Shown here piece after piece: positions 8,443 through 16,627 of a stretch of DNA of 64,000 nt; within the stretch, counting starts at the first letter, position 1, and every line of letters begins with the position of its first letter. Under the pieces are notes generated by a model that searched no databases, was not told the DNA's origin, and worked only from the letters and a program-made list of their open reading frames with translations. This stretch comes from Bradyrhizobium sp. dw_411. Lineage in GTDB: Bacteria > Pseudomonadota > Alphaproteobacteria > Rhizobiales > Xanthobacteraceae. The stretch lies in contig NZ_JAAVUY010000022.1 in NCBI RefSeq assembly GCF_018449695.1, positions 1-64,000 of the forward strand. Reading direction: 5' to 3'. The position numbers and the translations under genes were made by a program.

Positions 8443-8509
8443 TGGGGACCCGAACTGACAGACAACCGCAAAATTGCGTGGTCAGACATCACCACGTTAT
8501 GGTTAGCCA

Positions 8510-9235
8510 ATGGTTAATGACCGAGAAAGCCTTGATTTGACGACCTTTGCGGCCCCTCCGGGCGGCGCTCCTGTCGAGTGGCTGATCGCCGACGCCCCCT
8601 TGCCCTATCTGGAGGCCGTCGCGGCCATGGAGGCACGCGTTGCCGATATCGCGGCCGGCCGGGCGCCTGAACTGGTCTGGCTGCTGGAGCACCCCCCGCT
8701 CTATACCTCCGGCACCAGCGGCAAAGCCCAGGACCTGCTCGACCCCCGCTTCCCGATCTTCGACACTGGCCGCGGCGGCCAGCTCACCTATCACGGGCCG
8801 GGCCAGCGCGTGGCCTATGTCATGCTCGACCTCAAACGAAGACGGCCCGATGTGCGGGCCTATGTCGCCGGCCTTGAGCAATGGATCATTCAGACATTGG
8901 CGGCGTTCAATGTACGGGGCGAACGCCGCGAGGATCGCGTCGGGGTCTGGGTCGCGAGGCCGGACAAGGGGCAAGGTTTCGAGGACAAGATCGCTGCAAT
9001 CGGGGTGCGGCTGCGGCGCTGGGTCTCCTTCCACGGCATCGCGATCAATGTGGAACCGGATCTCAGCCATTTCGACGCGATCGTGCCCTGCGGCGTCGCA
9101 GACCCCCGCTACGGCGTCACCAGCCTTGTCGATCTCGGCCATCCCGTCACCACAGCAGATGTGGACGTGGCGCTCCGCCGGGCTTTCGAGGATGTGTTTG
9201 GCGCGGTGAAGCAGCCCGTGCCGGAAACGATCTGA
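8510..9235 (+). CDS. lipB: Octanoyl-[acyl-carrier-protein]:protein N-octanoyltransferase LipB
   Basis: LipB moves octanoate from acyl-ACP onto the lipoyl domains of 2-oxoacid dehydrogenases and GcvH, the first step of lipoate assembly. The protein has the family signatures LLEHPPLYTSGTS, the invariant RGGQLTYHGPGQ at residues 88-99, the catalytic lysine at 160 (EDKIAAIGVRLRRW) and the catalytic cysteine at 194 (VPCGVADPRYGVTSL). The length of 241 residues is normal. It starts at ATG 8510 and ends at a clear bidirectional terminator. lipA is not in the window. Confidence 0.95.
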   Translation: MVNDRESLDLTTFAAPPGGAPVEWLIADAPLPYLEAVAAMEARVADIAAGRAPELVWLLEHPPLYTSGTSGKAQDLLDPRFPIFDTGRGGQLTYHGPGQRVAYVMLDLKRRRPDVRAYVAGLEQWIIQTLAAFNVRGERREDRVGVWVARPDKGQGFEDKIAAIGVRLRRWVSFHGIAINVEPDLSHFDAIVPCGVADPRYGVTSLVDLGHPVTTADVDVALRRAFEDVFGAVKQPVPETI

Positions 9236-9277
9236 AGCTTACGCGCCGCACCACCAAGTCTCTCCAGACCGCCATAC

Positions 9278-9307
9278 AAAAAGCCCCGCGCGAAGGCGGG
9301 GCTTTTC
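9278..9307. terminator. Intrinsic terminator after lipB, likely bidirectional
   Basis: AAAAGCCCCGC and GCGGGGCTTTT form an 11-bp stem. The runs of A on one side and T on the other allow it to end both lipB from the left and the exported Gly/Ser-rich protein gene from the right. Confidence 0.85.
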
Positions 9308-9326
9308 GTTATTGCTGACGCGTCGC

Positions 9327-9638
9327 TTATTTGCTGAGGCCGGAACCTGGGCCGGTCGGGGTCAACGTCGATCCGCTGGGAGAGCCGCTCGGCTGCAGCG
9401 TATTACCGGACGGATTAACATTTGTGTTGGAACCCGTGGTACGGCCGACCGTCGAGCCGGGTGCGTTGCCCATCGAACTTCCAGTCGTGGATGAACCGGT
9501 GCTCGGCGCCACTGAACTGCCTGCGCCGGATGTCCCGCCGGACACACCGCCGCCCGCCGCCCCGCCGCTGCTCTGGGCCAGTGCGAAGGTGCTCGAGAGT
9601 GCCAGCGCTCCCGCCAATGCAATCGTTGAAAGTTTCAT
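9327..9638 (-). CDS. Exported low-complexity Gly/Ser/Thr-rich protein
   Basis: The 103-residue product starts MKLSTIALAGALALSSTFALAQ, a standard Sec signal peptide cut after ALA. The mature part is made almost entirely of Gly, Ser, Thr, Pro and Asn with repeating GSS/GST units and no Cys. Such proteins are common in this bacterial group and are of unknown function. The start at 9638 is preferred over an upstream ATG because the signal peptide begins there and AAAGGAAACG precedes it. It shares a terminator with lipB. Confidence 0.7.
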   Translation of the reverse strand: MKLSTIALAGALALSSTFALAQSSGGAAGGGVSGGTSGAGSSVAPSTGSSTTGSSMGNAPGSTVGRTTGSNTNVNPSGNTLQPSGSPSGSTLTPTGPGSGLSK

Positions 9639-9780
9639 GGTCGTTTCCTTTGTTGATGACGAGAAGGAAACCCACACGGTCCATCGATGTTCCCCGAGAA
9701 CACGCAGACGTCAGCATTGCGCCATCAGCAGAGCTGACTGCGAATCGTCCCCTTCGCAACCACAACGAAATCCGCTGGAG

Positions 9781-10596
9781 CTATTTCGAAAGCGTCGGCA
9801 GAACGCGCATCTTCCACACGCCCCAGATGCGGTCGATCACGATGAAATTGGTCTTGTCGGCCTTCACGCCTTCGCCTGGCGTCAGATAATTGACCTCGCC
9901 GCCGAGCGCCATCGCCTGGGCCTGCAGCTTGGCGTTGACGTCGGTATAATAGGCGCGGAACACGGCCATCTTGACCGACGGCCCGACGGTCACGTCGCCA
10001 TGGCCGCGCATCAAAACCACCGGCTTGTCACCGAGCGTCTCAGCGAGCGATTTGCCGAGCGCGGCATCGCTGACCAGCATGCTGGTTTCGCCGAAATCCT
10101 TGCGAATATCCCACACCGGCACGCCAACTGCGAGGAAGGACGGATTATGAAACATTGCCTTCAACGGGACTTTGGTTACCGAGAAAGGAATGACGCCGGC
10201 GGAATGGGTGTGAACCACAGACATCACGTCCGGCCGCGCCTTGTAGATTTCGCTGTGAATGAAACGTTCCAGAAAGACAGAGCGCCCCCGCGCGTCCACG
10301 GCATTGCCGTCGAGATCGAATTCCATGATGTCGTCGGCGGTGACCAGTGCGGGCGCCAGCGACCGCGCCATCAGAAAATGATTGGGATTGGTCGGATGGC
10401 GCGCGCTGACATGGCCGAAACCGTCGAGCACGCCGAAGTCTGCCAGCACGCGGCTACCGATCACGATATCTTCGAGCAACGCAGGATCGACGCCGGGAAG
10501 CGAAGCAGATGGCATTTGCGCCGATATCGGCGAAGCGCCCGATAACAGCGCGAACGCGACCGCCGCGCCCGTCAATATCCCTCTGAACGTCGCCAT
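9781..10596 (-). CDS. Class II aldolase/adducin-family protein with a signal peptide
   Basis: Residues 1-27 (MATFRGILTGAAVAFALLSG through ISAQ) look like a Sec signal peptide. The rest is a class II aldolase/adducin domain: FGHVSARHP at about 60, the Glu of the FLERFIHSEIY region, the zinc ligands of VVHTHSAG near 125, and MRGHGDVTVG carrying the third His near 195. Relatives act on sugar phosphates or decarboxylate hydroxy acids; the substrate is unknown here. The ATG has GGGAGG eight bases upstream. Export of this fold is unusual but recurrent in Bradyrhizobium-type genomes. It follows acyP closely and may be co-transcribed. Confidence 0.82.
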   Translation of the reverse strand: MATFRGILTGAAVAFALLSGASPISAQMPSASLPGVDPALLEDIVIGSRVLADFGVLDGFGHVSARHPTNPNHFLMARSLAPALVTADDIMEFDLDGNAVDARGRSVFLERFIHSEIYKARPDVMSVVHTHSAGVIPFSVTKVPLKAMFHNPSFLAVGVPVWDIRKDFGETSMLVSDAALGKSLAETLGDKPVVLMRGHGDVTVGPSVKMAVFRAYYTDVNAKLQAQAMALGGEVNYLTPGEGVKADKTNFIVIDRIWGVWKMRVLPTLSK

Positions 10597-10625
10597 GACA
10601 GTCGCCTCCCGTTGTACTTTTGAAT

Positions 10626-10925
10626 TTATATCGTCGACAGCACCGAAAATCGTTCGCCCGGGTACCGCAAGCCCAGCGTATCGGCGCCCGCAGTCTCTTC
10701 GATCACGTCATCCACCCGCGCCGATGACGGCCCATGCCGGCATGACGTGACCAAGTCAGCGACAACATCCTCCGGTCCACAAAACAGCGCTTCGACACTG
10801 CCGTCCCGCCGGTTACGCACCCATCCCTCAACGCCGTGCTTCCTCGCCTGATGCTCGACCCAGGCGCGGTAACCGACGCCTTGCACCCTGCCCCGGATCT
10901 CGACCCGACGGATCGTGCCGCTCAT
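10626..10925 (-). CDS. acyP: Acylphosphatase
   Basis: A 99-residue acylphosphatase, which hydrolyses acyl phosphates such as carbamoyl phosphate or 1,3-bisphosphoglycerate. The phosphate-binding loop GRVQGVGYRAW with its catalytic Arg lies at about residues 12-22, and GWVRNRRDGSVEA with the catalytic Asn follows at about 34-46. Its ATG is six bases past the stop of the upstream lyase gene, so the two are probably translated from one message. The partner genes do not point to a specific acyl phosphate. Confidence 0.93.
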   Translation of the reverse strand: MSGTIRRVEIRGRVQGVGYRAWVEHQARKHGVEGWVRNRRDGSVEALFCGPEDVVADLVTSCRHGPSSARVDDVIEETAGADTLGLRYPGERFSVLSTI

Positions 10926-10931
10926 CTCAAG

Positions 10932-11792
10932 TCAAAGCCCGAGAAGCTGCGCAAGCCGCGCTTTCACTTCAGCCTCGCGTGTGACCTTGTTGGTCAGTTC
11001 CGATGACGCCAGACCTTTAAGCTCCTTTGGCGGCAATCCCTCACGCAGCGCTTTGAGCGTCTCGTAGACCGCCTGCGTCGCCGCAGCGATCGGCGCATGC
11101 CCCTGCAACGCGATCCGCACGCGCAAACCCCTGAGATAATCCGGGTCGTTCATCGCTTCAGGTGCGCCACCAAGTACGATCGGCAGCGTCGTGGCGGCAG
11201 CAATCGCCTCCAATTCGCTTTTCGCTTTAATGCCAGTGAAGAACAATGCATCGACGCCCGTGGCCTCATAGGCTTTCGCCCGCACGATGGTGTCCTCGAG
11301 CGAAGTGATCGACGCAGCCCCGGTGCGCGCCACGATCACCAGCGACGGATCGCCGCGTCCGTCGAGCGCGCCCTTCATCTTGCCGACACCTTCTTCCAGC
11401 GAGATCAGTTGCGGTTTCGCCTGTCCGTAAGCCTGCGGCAGCAGCGTGTCCTCGATGGTGAGGCCGGCGGCGCCCGCGGTCTCCAGCTCCTGCACGGTGC
11501 GGCGGACATTCATTGCATTGCCATAGCCATGGTCGGCATCGACCAGTACCGGCAAGGCGGCCGCGCGCGACATCCGGCGCATTTGCTCGGCCAGTTCCGT
11601 CAGCGTGATCAGCGCAATATCGGGATCGCCGAGCACCGCCAGCGACGCCACCGATCCCCCGAACATGCCTACTTCGAAGCCGATATCCTCGGCGATGCGG
11701 ATCGAAATCGCGTCATAGACCGAGCCTGGACGTATGCAGACTGCCCCGGAGAGGGTCGAACGCAGGGCTTCGCGGCGTTTTTGGAATGTCAT
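10932..11792 (-). CDS. Isocitrate lyase/PEP mutase superfamily enzyme, probable oxaloacetate decarboxylase
   Basis: The 286-residue protein shows the superfamily pattern: FGGSVASLAVLGDPD near residues 44-58, the metal-binding DADHGYGNAMNVRRTV near 86-101, and TIEDTLLPQAYG near 116-127. The family cysteine of isocitrate lyase (KKCGH) is absent. The wording of these motifs most resembles the oxaloacetate decarboxylase subgroup (Pseudomonas PA4872 type), but 2,3-dimethylmalate- or methylisocitrate-type lyases cannot be excluded. It lies between pccA (upstream, separated by a repeat) and acyP, which would suit a role around C3/C4 acid metabolism. Confidence 0.8.
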   Translation of the reverse strand: MTFQKRREALRSTLSGAVCIRPGSVYDAISIRIAEDIGFEVGMFGGSVASLAVLGDPDIALITLTELAEQMRRMSRAAALPVLVDADHGYGNAMNVRRTVQELETAGAAGLTIEDTLLPQAYGQAKPQLISLEEGVGKMKGALDGRGDPSLVIVARTGAASITSLEDTIVRAKAYEATGVDALFFTGIKAKSELEAIAAATTLPIVLGGAPEAMNDPDYLRGLRVRIALQGHAPIAAATQAVYETLKALREGLPPKELKGLASSELTNKVTREAEVKARLAQLLGL

Positions 11793-11819
11793 GGGGTAAA
11801 TCTCTTCAAGGGTTCTTCA

Positions 11820-11921
11820 GTCATTCCGGGGCGATGCGTCAGCATCGAGCTACGATGTGCAATTGCACATCGGAGAATCTCGAGATTCCGGGTCTGGTCC
11901 TTCGGACCATCCCGGAATGAC
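11820..11921. repeat. GTCATTCCGGG palindromic element, copy 1
   Basis: The element opens with GTCATTCCGGGGCGATGC and ends with CCCGGAATGAC, with an inner palindrome around TGTGCAATTGCACA and a CTCGAGATTCCGGG block. Four more copies with the same ends and inner modules occur in the window. It fills the gap between pccA and the lyase gene. Confidence 0.85.
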
Positions 11922-11926
11922 GGAGC

Positions 11927-13942
11927 TTAAGCAAATTCAAGTATCAGCGCGTCCACCGCCAGCGTCGCGCCGGCGGTCGCGTGAATTTTCTTGACCGTGC
12001 CGTCGCGTTCGGCGCGCAGCACGTTCTGCATCTTCATCGCCTCGATCACCGCGAGCGTTTCGCCGGCCTTGACCTCCTGGCCTTCGCTGACCGCGATCGA
12101 CACCACGAGCCCCGGCATCGGGCACAGCAATTTCTTACCGGTGTCGGCCGCCGTCGTGACCGGCATCAGGCGCGCGGCCGCGGCCTCGACGTCGGTAAAG
12201 ACGTGAACGGCGACCTCATATCCCTGATGCGCGAGCCGAAAACCGTTGGCGATCGGGCGCACCTGCATGGCCACCGGATGACCATCGAGGGTGCCCTGCC
12301 AGACCGCGTCGCCGGGCGCCCATGGTGAGACCAGGGTGTGCGGATGACCCTGCTTTCCGTCAGCGTCGATGAAATGCACCACGATGCCATCGGCCTCGCG
12401 CGCGATATCGAGCGCGATCTCGTTGCGCTCCAGCCACACCGCGCGGCGCTGCTCGCGCTTTACCGGACGGCCGATCATCTGGCCGGAAATCTGCCGCTTG
12501 CGCTCGCCCAGCACATGGTCGATCGCCGCGGCCACCGCCGCCAGCCGCCGCGCGATCTCGCCTTCCGGCACGCGAACGGCAAATCCACCTGGAAATTCCT
12601 CGGCGATAAAGCCGGTGGACAAATTGCCCTCGCGCCAGCGCGGATGATCCATCAGCGCCGAGAGAAACGGAATGTTGTGGCGGATGCCGTCGATGTAGAA
12701 GGAATCGAGCGCGGTCGATTGCGCCTCGATCGCCGCGGCGCGCGACGGCGCATGGGTCACGAGCTTGGCGATCATCGGATCGTAATAGATCGAGATCTCG
12801 CCGCCCTCCTGCACGCCGGTGTCGTTGCGCACGGTGATGCCGTCGACGCGGCTCTCGACCGGCGGACGGTATTTCACCAACCGCCCGATCGAAGGCAGGA
12901 AGTTGCGGAACGGGTCTTCGGCATAGACCCGCGATTCCACCGCCCATCCGGTCAGCGTGACGTCCTTCTGCGCCAGCTTGAGCTTCTCGCCGGCCGCGAC
13001 CCGGATCATCTGTTCGACCAGATCGATACCGGTGATCAATTCGGTCACGGGATGCTCGACCTGCAGCCGCGTATTCATCTCCAGGAAGTAGAAGCTCTTG
13101 TCCTGGCCGGCGACGAATTCGACGGTGCCGGCGGAATCGTAGTTCACGGCTTTCGCGAGCGCGACCGCCTGCTCACCCATCTTGCGCCGCGTGGTCTCGT
13201 CAAGCAGCGGCGACGGTGCTTCCTCGATCACCTTCTGATTGCGGCGCTGGATCGAACATTCGCGTTCGCCGAGATAGATGACATTGCCGTGCTTGTCGCC
13301 GAGCACCTGAATTTCGATGTGGCGGGGATCGACAATGAATTTCTCGATGAAGACCCGATCGTCGCCGAATGACGATTTGGCTTCGGCCTTGGCCAGCGAA
13401 AATCCTTCGGCGACTTCGGAGGTCGAATGCGCGATCCGCATGCCCTTGCCACCGCCACCGGCGGAAGCCTTGATCATCACGGGATAGCCGATTTCGTCGG
13501 CGATCTTGACAGCGTGCTTGTCGTCTTCGATGACGCCGAGATGCCCCGGCACGGTCGAGACCTTGGCGTTGGCGGCGGCCTTCTTGGATTCGATCTTGTC
13601 GCCCATCGCGGCGATCGCGCCGGGATTGGGCCCGATGAAGACGATATCAGCCTCGGCCAGCGCGCGCGGAAAGGCTTCACGCTCGCTGAGAAACCCGTAG
13701 CCGGGATGCACCGCTTCGGCGCCGGTCTTGCGGCAGGCCTCGATGATCTTGTCGATCAACAAATAGCTCTCGGCCGCGGCCGGCGGTCCGATCAGAACCG
13801 CATGGTCGGCCATTTCGACATGGAGCGCATCGCGGTCGGCTTCGGAATAGACCGCGACCGTCTCGATCCCCATGCGGCGGGCAGTCTTGATGATCCGGCA
13901 GGCGATCTCGCCGCGATTTGCGATCAGAATTCGTTTGAACAT
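11927..13942 (-). CDS. pccA: Propionyl-CoA carboxylase alpha subunit (biotin carboxylase + biotin carrier)
   Basis: The 671-residue subunit charges biotin with bicarbonate and ATP and hands it to PccB, which makes methylmalonyl-CoA from propionyl-CoA. The biotin carboxylase part begins MFKRILIANRGEIACRI, has the ATP-grasp loop AGGGGKGM near residues 161-168, and FLEMNTRLQVEHPVTE near 290-305. A linker resembling the PCC_BT domain precedes the C-terminal carrier domain, where IEAMKMQN holds the biotinylated Lys637. This linker favours pccA over methylcrotonyl- or acetyl-CoA carboxylase subunits. Its partner pccB lies 47 kb away in the window, on the same strand. Confidence 0.9.
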   Translation of the reverse strand: MFKRILIANRGEIACRIIKTARRMGIETVAVYSEADRDALHVEMADHAVLIGPPAAAESYLLIDKIIEACRKTGAEAVHPGYGFLSEREAFPRALAEADIVFIGPNPGAIAAMGDKIESKKAAANAKVSTVPGHLGVIEDDKHAVKIADEIGYPVMIKASAGGGGKGMRIAHSTSEVAEGFSLAKAEAKSSFGDDRVFIEKFIVDPRHIEIQVLGDKHGNVIYLGERECSIQRRNQKVIEEAPSPLLDETTRRKMGEQAVALAKAVNYDSAGTVEFVAGQDKSFYFLEMNTRLQVEHPVTELITGIDLVEQMIRVAAGEKLKLAQKDVTLTGWAVESRVYAEDPFRNFLPSIGRLVKYRPPVESRVDGITVRNDTGVQEGGEISIYYDPMIAKLVTHAPSRAAAIEAQSTALDSFYIDGIRHNIPFLSALMDHPRWREGNLSTGFIAEEFPGGFAVRVPEGEIARRLAAVAAAIDHVLGERKRQISGQMIGRPVKREQRRAVWLERNEIALDIAREADGIVVHFIDADGKQGHPHTLVSPWAPGDAVWQGTLDGHPVAMQVRPIANGFRLAHQGYEVAVHVFTDVEAAAARLMPVTTAADTGKKLLCPMPGLVVSIAVSEGQEVKAGETLAVIEAMKMQNVLRAERDGTVKKIHATAGATLAVDALILEFA

Positions 13943-14153
13943 GGGCTGGCTTGCTTACCGACTTTACAGCGACCTAAAGGGGCGGGATCCGCCCCCGCAA
14001 TCTGGCATGCGGGGCCGGAGGTAACAATTGCGTCGTACAGCAAAAACAGCTGATGGCAACGGCCTGTTTTGAGCAAAATCCGCGTTTCCAAGTCGTTTCC
14101 AGGTTATTGCATCCCTGACCGGCTTTGGCATCGGGTGTGCCAGCGCGCCAACT

Positions 14154-14789
14154 CTAAGATGCGTGGTCAAGCAATCCCCGCGGTGCAGCACAAACATGCT
14201 GAGCGCCTCCGGCCAGCAATTCATCTTTTGTGCCGTAACCGTAGAGCACGCCAACCGCGGTCATGCCGTTGTTTCTGGCTCCGATCATGTCGAATTTTCT
14301 GTCACCGATCATCATGGCTTGCGTGGGATCGACGCCCGTGGTCTTGAGCGCATAGCCCAGCAAATCGGTCTTGTCGGCCCGCGTGCCGTCGAGTTCAGAA
14401 CCAAAGACGCGCTCGAAATACCCGCGCAATTTGAAATGATCGATAATGCGCTCGGCATAGACAACGGCCTTGCTGGTCGCCACGAACATGCGCCGGCCCG
14501 ATTTGGCGAGCACCGACAACGTCTCTTCGATGCCGGGATAGACTTCATTTTCGTACAGGCCGATGTCGCCGAACCGTTCCCGGTACAGCAACAGCGCCGC
14601 GTCCGCCAATTCGTCGGTCCCGACCAGCTCTTTCAGGCTGGCGCGCAGCGGCGGCCCGATGCACCAGGTCAATTCATCCTCGGTTGGAACGGCGCGACCG
14701 AGCTTGCCGAGCGCATACTGGATCGAGCGGGTAATTCCGGGTTTCGGATCCGTCAGCGTTCCATCGAGGTCGAAATAGATTGTGTTCAT
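14154..14789 (-). CDS. HAD-superfamily hydrolase, phosphoglycolate phosphatase-like
   Basis: The 211-residue protein starts MNTIYFDLDGTLTDPKPGI, HAD motif I with its nucleophilic Asp and the second Asp. FVATSKAV near residue 108 is motif II, the Lys of GTRADKTDLL is motif III, and MIGDRKFDMIGARNNG near 165-180 is motif IV. A helical cap follows motif I as in Gph/PGP-type phosphatases. The substrate is uncertain: phosphoglycolate is only one possibility. The start at 14789 is used because the HAD core begins directly there; the frame is open ten codons further. Confidence 0.82.
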   Translation of the reverse strand: MNTIYFDLDGTLTDPKPGITRSIQYALGKLGRAVPTEDELTWCIGPPLRASLKELVGTDELADAALLLYRERFGDIGLYENEVYPGIEETLSVLAKSGRRMFVATSKAVVYAERIIDHFKLRGYFERVFGSELDGTRADKTDLLGYALKTTGVDPTQAMMIGDRKFDMIGARNNGMTAVGVLYGYGTKDELLAGGAQHVCAAPRGLLDHAS

Positions 14790-14955
14790 CCTGATCCTGC
14801 CCGTTGCGTGGCCCCTCATACAGGATTTTGCGTCGCAAAAGGACGGTGCGGATCGGGATTATCCCATGCGATCTTGCAGCAGGCCGTGCGGCAGTGGAAC
14901 ATATCTTGACGCCACGATTGAGTATGGGGTCATGTTTGGGGTGCCGGAGGCAATG

Positions 14956-15657
14956 ATGTCCAATACGGAGATGCTCATTCGACTGGTCGTCGCGGCCGCG
15001 CTTGGCAGCCTGATCGGGTTCGAGCGCGAGCGCCTGCTATGGGCCGCCGGGATCAGGACGCATATGCTGGTATGCGTCGGATCGTGCCTGATCATGATCG
15101 TCTCGCAATACGGATTCTCCAACATCCTGACCCAGCAGAATGTCGTTCTCGATCCCTCGCGAATTGCAGCCCAGGTGGTCTCCGGCATTGGATTCCTCGG
15201 CGCCGGCGCGATCCTCGCCCGCGGCGAGATCGTCAAGGGTCTGACCACGGCCGCCAGCATCTGGACGGTTGCCGCGGTCGGGTTGGCGGTCGGAGGCGGG
15301 CTCTATCTCGCCGCCAGCTCGTCCACCGTGATCATCCTGATCATTCTCGCCGGCATCAAGCCGCTGGAAGAAGCCTATCGCGCCCGCAATCAAAGCTGCA
15401 TGCTCAAAATCGAAGTCGACAATGGGAGCCTGACGCCAGAATTGCTGCGAAGCGCGCTCGATCTTCGAATCGGCCAGGTCAAACGCTTCCTGGTCGAAAG
15501 CCGAAATCCTGAAGGGACCGACGATCTGGTGATCCTGCTGAGCAAGGTCTCGTCGCAGGATATCGCAAGCTATCCGGCGAAATTGAAGGAGCTCGATGGC
15601 GTCCGCGAGGTTACCATCATGAAGCGCCCCAACGATAATGGCGCGAACTCAACGTGA
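14956..15657 (+). CDS. MgtC/SapB-family membrane protein
   Basis: The 233-residue product has four to five hydrophobic segments in its first 150 residues. They include the family signature AAALGSLIGFERERLLWAAG with the conserved Arg/Glu, IRTHMLVCVGS, and GIGFLGAGAILARGEIVKGL and LTTAASIWTVAAVGLAVGGG. A soluble ACT-like tail follows. MgtC-type proteins support growth at low magnesium or modulate F-type ATPase; related SapB proteins have unknown roles. The start is taken at 14956 because GGAGG lies five bases upstream; another ATG immediately precedes it, and one at 14932 is possible. Confidence 0.82.
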   Translation: MSNTEMLIRLVVAAALGSLIGFERERLLWAAGIRTHMLVCVGSCLIMIVSQYGFSNILTQQNVVLDPSRIAAQVVSGIGFLGAGAILARGEIVKGLTTAASIWTVAAVGLAVGGGLYLAASSSTVIILIILAGIKPLEEAYRARNQSCMLKIEVDNGSLTPELLRSALDLRIGQVKRFLVESRNPEGTDDLVILLSKVSSQDIASYPAKLKELDGVREVTIMKRPNDNGANST

Positions 15658-15771
15658 TTTTTCTGCGGCGGGCGGCCTGCAAAGGACAATAATGCTGGAA
15701 GCATTTGCCCGATATCTGATAGGCAATAAAGACGGTCACGCTTCTCTTTTCTCACAAGAACAGCACCATCG

Positions 15772-16551
15772 ATGATGCGTCGGTCTATCCTGATCCGGGC
15801 AGTTCTCTCCGCCGTTTTACTGGCGATGTTCCCGGTCAGCCCGGGCTCGGCTGCGAGCCCGACCGTGCGGGACGGCGGCTCGCTTGATCTGGCGGGCGTA
15901 ACCTACCGGCTCGATGGCGTCGACGCGCCGGCCTTCGATCAGCTCTGCATCGATGACCATGCCGACAGTTGGACCTGCGGCGTCGAAGCGCGCGATCAAC
16001 TGGCCAAGCTGATCGGCGGGCGCGAGGTCCATTGTGAGGATCTCGGTGTGGACGCCACCTACAAGAAGCGGCATGTCGGCCTTTGCACCGTCGAGGGTGA
16101 AACCGTCAGCCTGAACCAGTCGATTGTCCGCCAGGGCTTCGCGCTGGACCTGGAGCCCTCCGCAAAGGGCCGCTTCAAGGACGACGAAACTGGCGCCAAA
16201 GATAATCGCCGGGGCCTCTGGAAGGGCTGCTTTGTCGCGCCGCACGAATTCCGAGGTGGACGAAAGGACGGTGCGCTGCTGGGCGGATCGTGCCGTGCCG
16301 ACAAGGACCGTGAAATCCGCGGGGTGCTATTCCCCGAGGAGACCGCAATGCCCTCAGGCTGCAACATCAAGGGCAAATTTGCCGTGCGTGCCCGCTTCAC
16401 CGGCAATGTCGGCATCTATCACCTGCAGGCTTGCCGCTCCTATCCGGCAATCACGAAGCCGGATCGCTGGTTTTGCTCGGAAGACGACGCCCATGCCGCC
16501 GGCTTCCGCAAGGCCTATAACTGTCGCGCACCCGTGCATCCGCGGATGTAA
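15772..16551 (+). CDS. Exported thermonuclease-like (SNase-fold) protein
   Basis: After a signal peptide (MMRRSILIRAVLSAVLLAMF through SAAS) comes an SNase-like OB-fold. It runs from LDLAGVTYRLDGVDAPAFDQ through CGVEARDQLAKLIGGREVHC and LNQSIVRQGFAL to DNRRGLWKGCFVAPHEFR. In nuclease members the active-site Arg/Glu/Arg are spaced along these blocks; here LDGVDAP replaces the usual (R)xxGIDAPE and the second Arg region is weak, so nuclease activity is uncertain. The C-terminal 90 residues hold several Cys and form an added domain of the kind seen in other rhizobial relatives. The protein of 259 residues should be periplasmic. Confidence 0.75.
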   Translation: MMRRSILIRAVLSAVLLAMFPVSPGSAASPTVRDGGSLDLAGVTYRLDGVDAPAFDQLCIDDHADSWTCGVEARDQLAKLIGGREVHCEDLGVDATYKKRHVGLCTVEGETVSLNQSIVRQGFALDLEPSAKGRFKDDETGAKDNRRGLWKGCFVAPHEFRGGRKDGALLGGSCRADKDREIRGVLFPEETAMPSGCNIKGKFAVRARFTGNVGIYHLQACRSYPAITKPDRWFCSEDDAHAAGFRKAYNCRAPVHPRM

Positions 16552-16627
16552 CAATTCTGTCATGCGGCAAAACTAAAGAGACGGCACGGCTGTCACGCCG
16601 ACCATCCGATTCCTGGGGGAGATTCAT

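Noticed and set aside
10626..10931. Possible wrong strand for acylphosphatase because of the neighbouring antisense frame at 10382-10750
   Set aside because: Only the minus-strand product has the VQGVGYR and RNRRDGSVE motifs.
12338..13372. A 344-codon plus-strand frame opposite pccA
   Set aside because: Antisense shadow of the biotin carboxylase region; His/Arg-rich without motifs.
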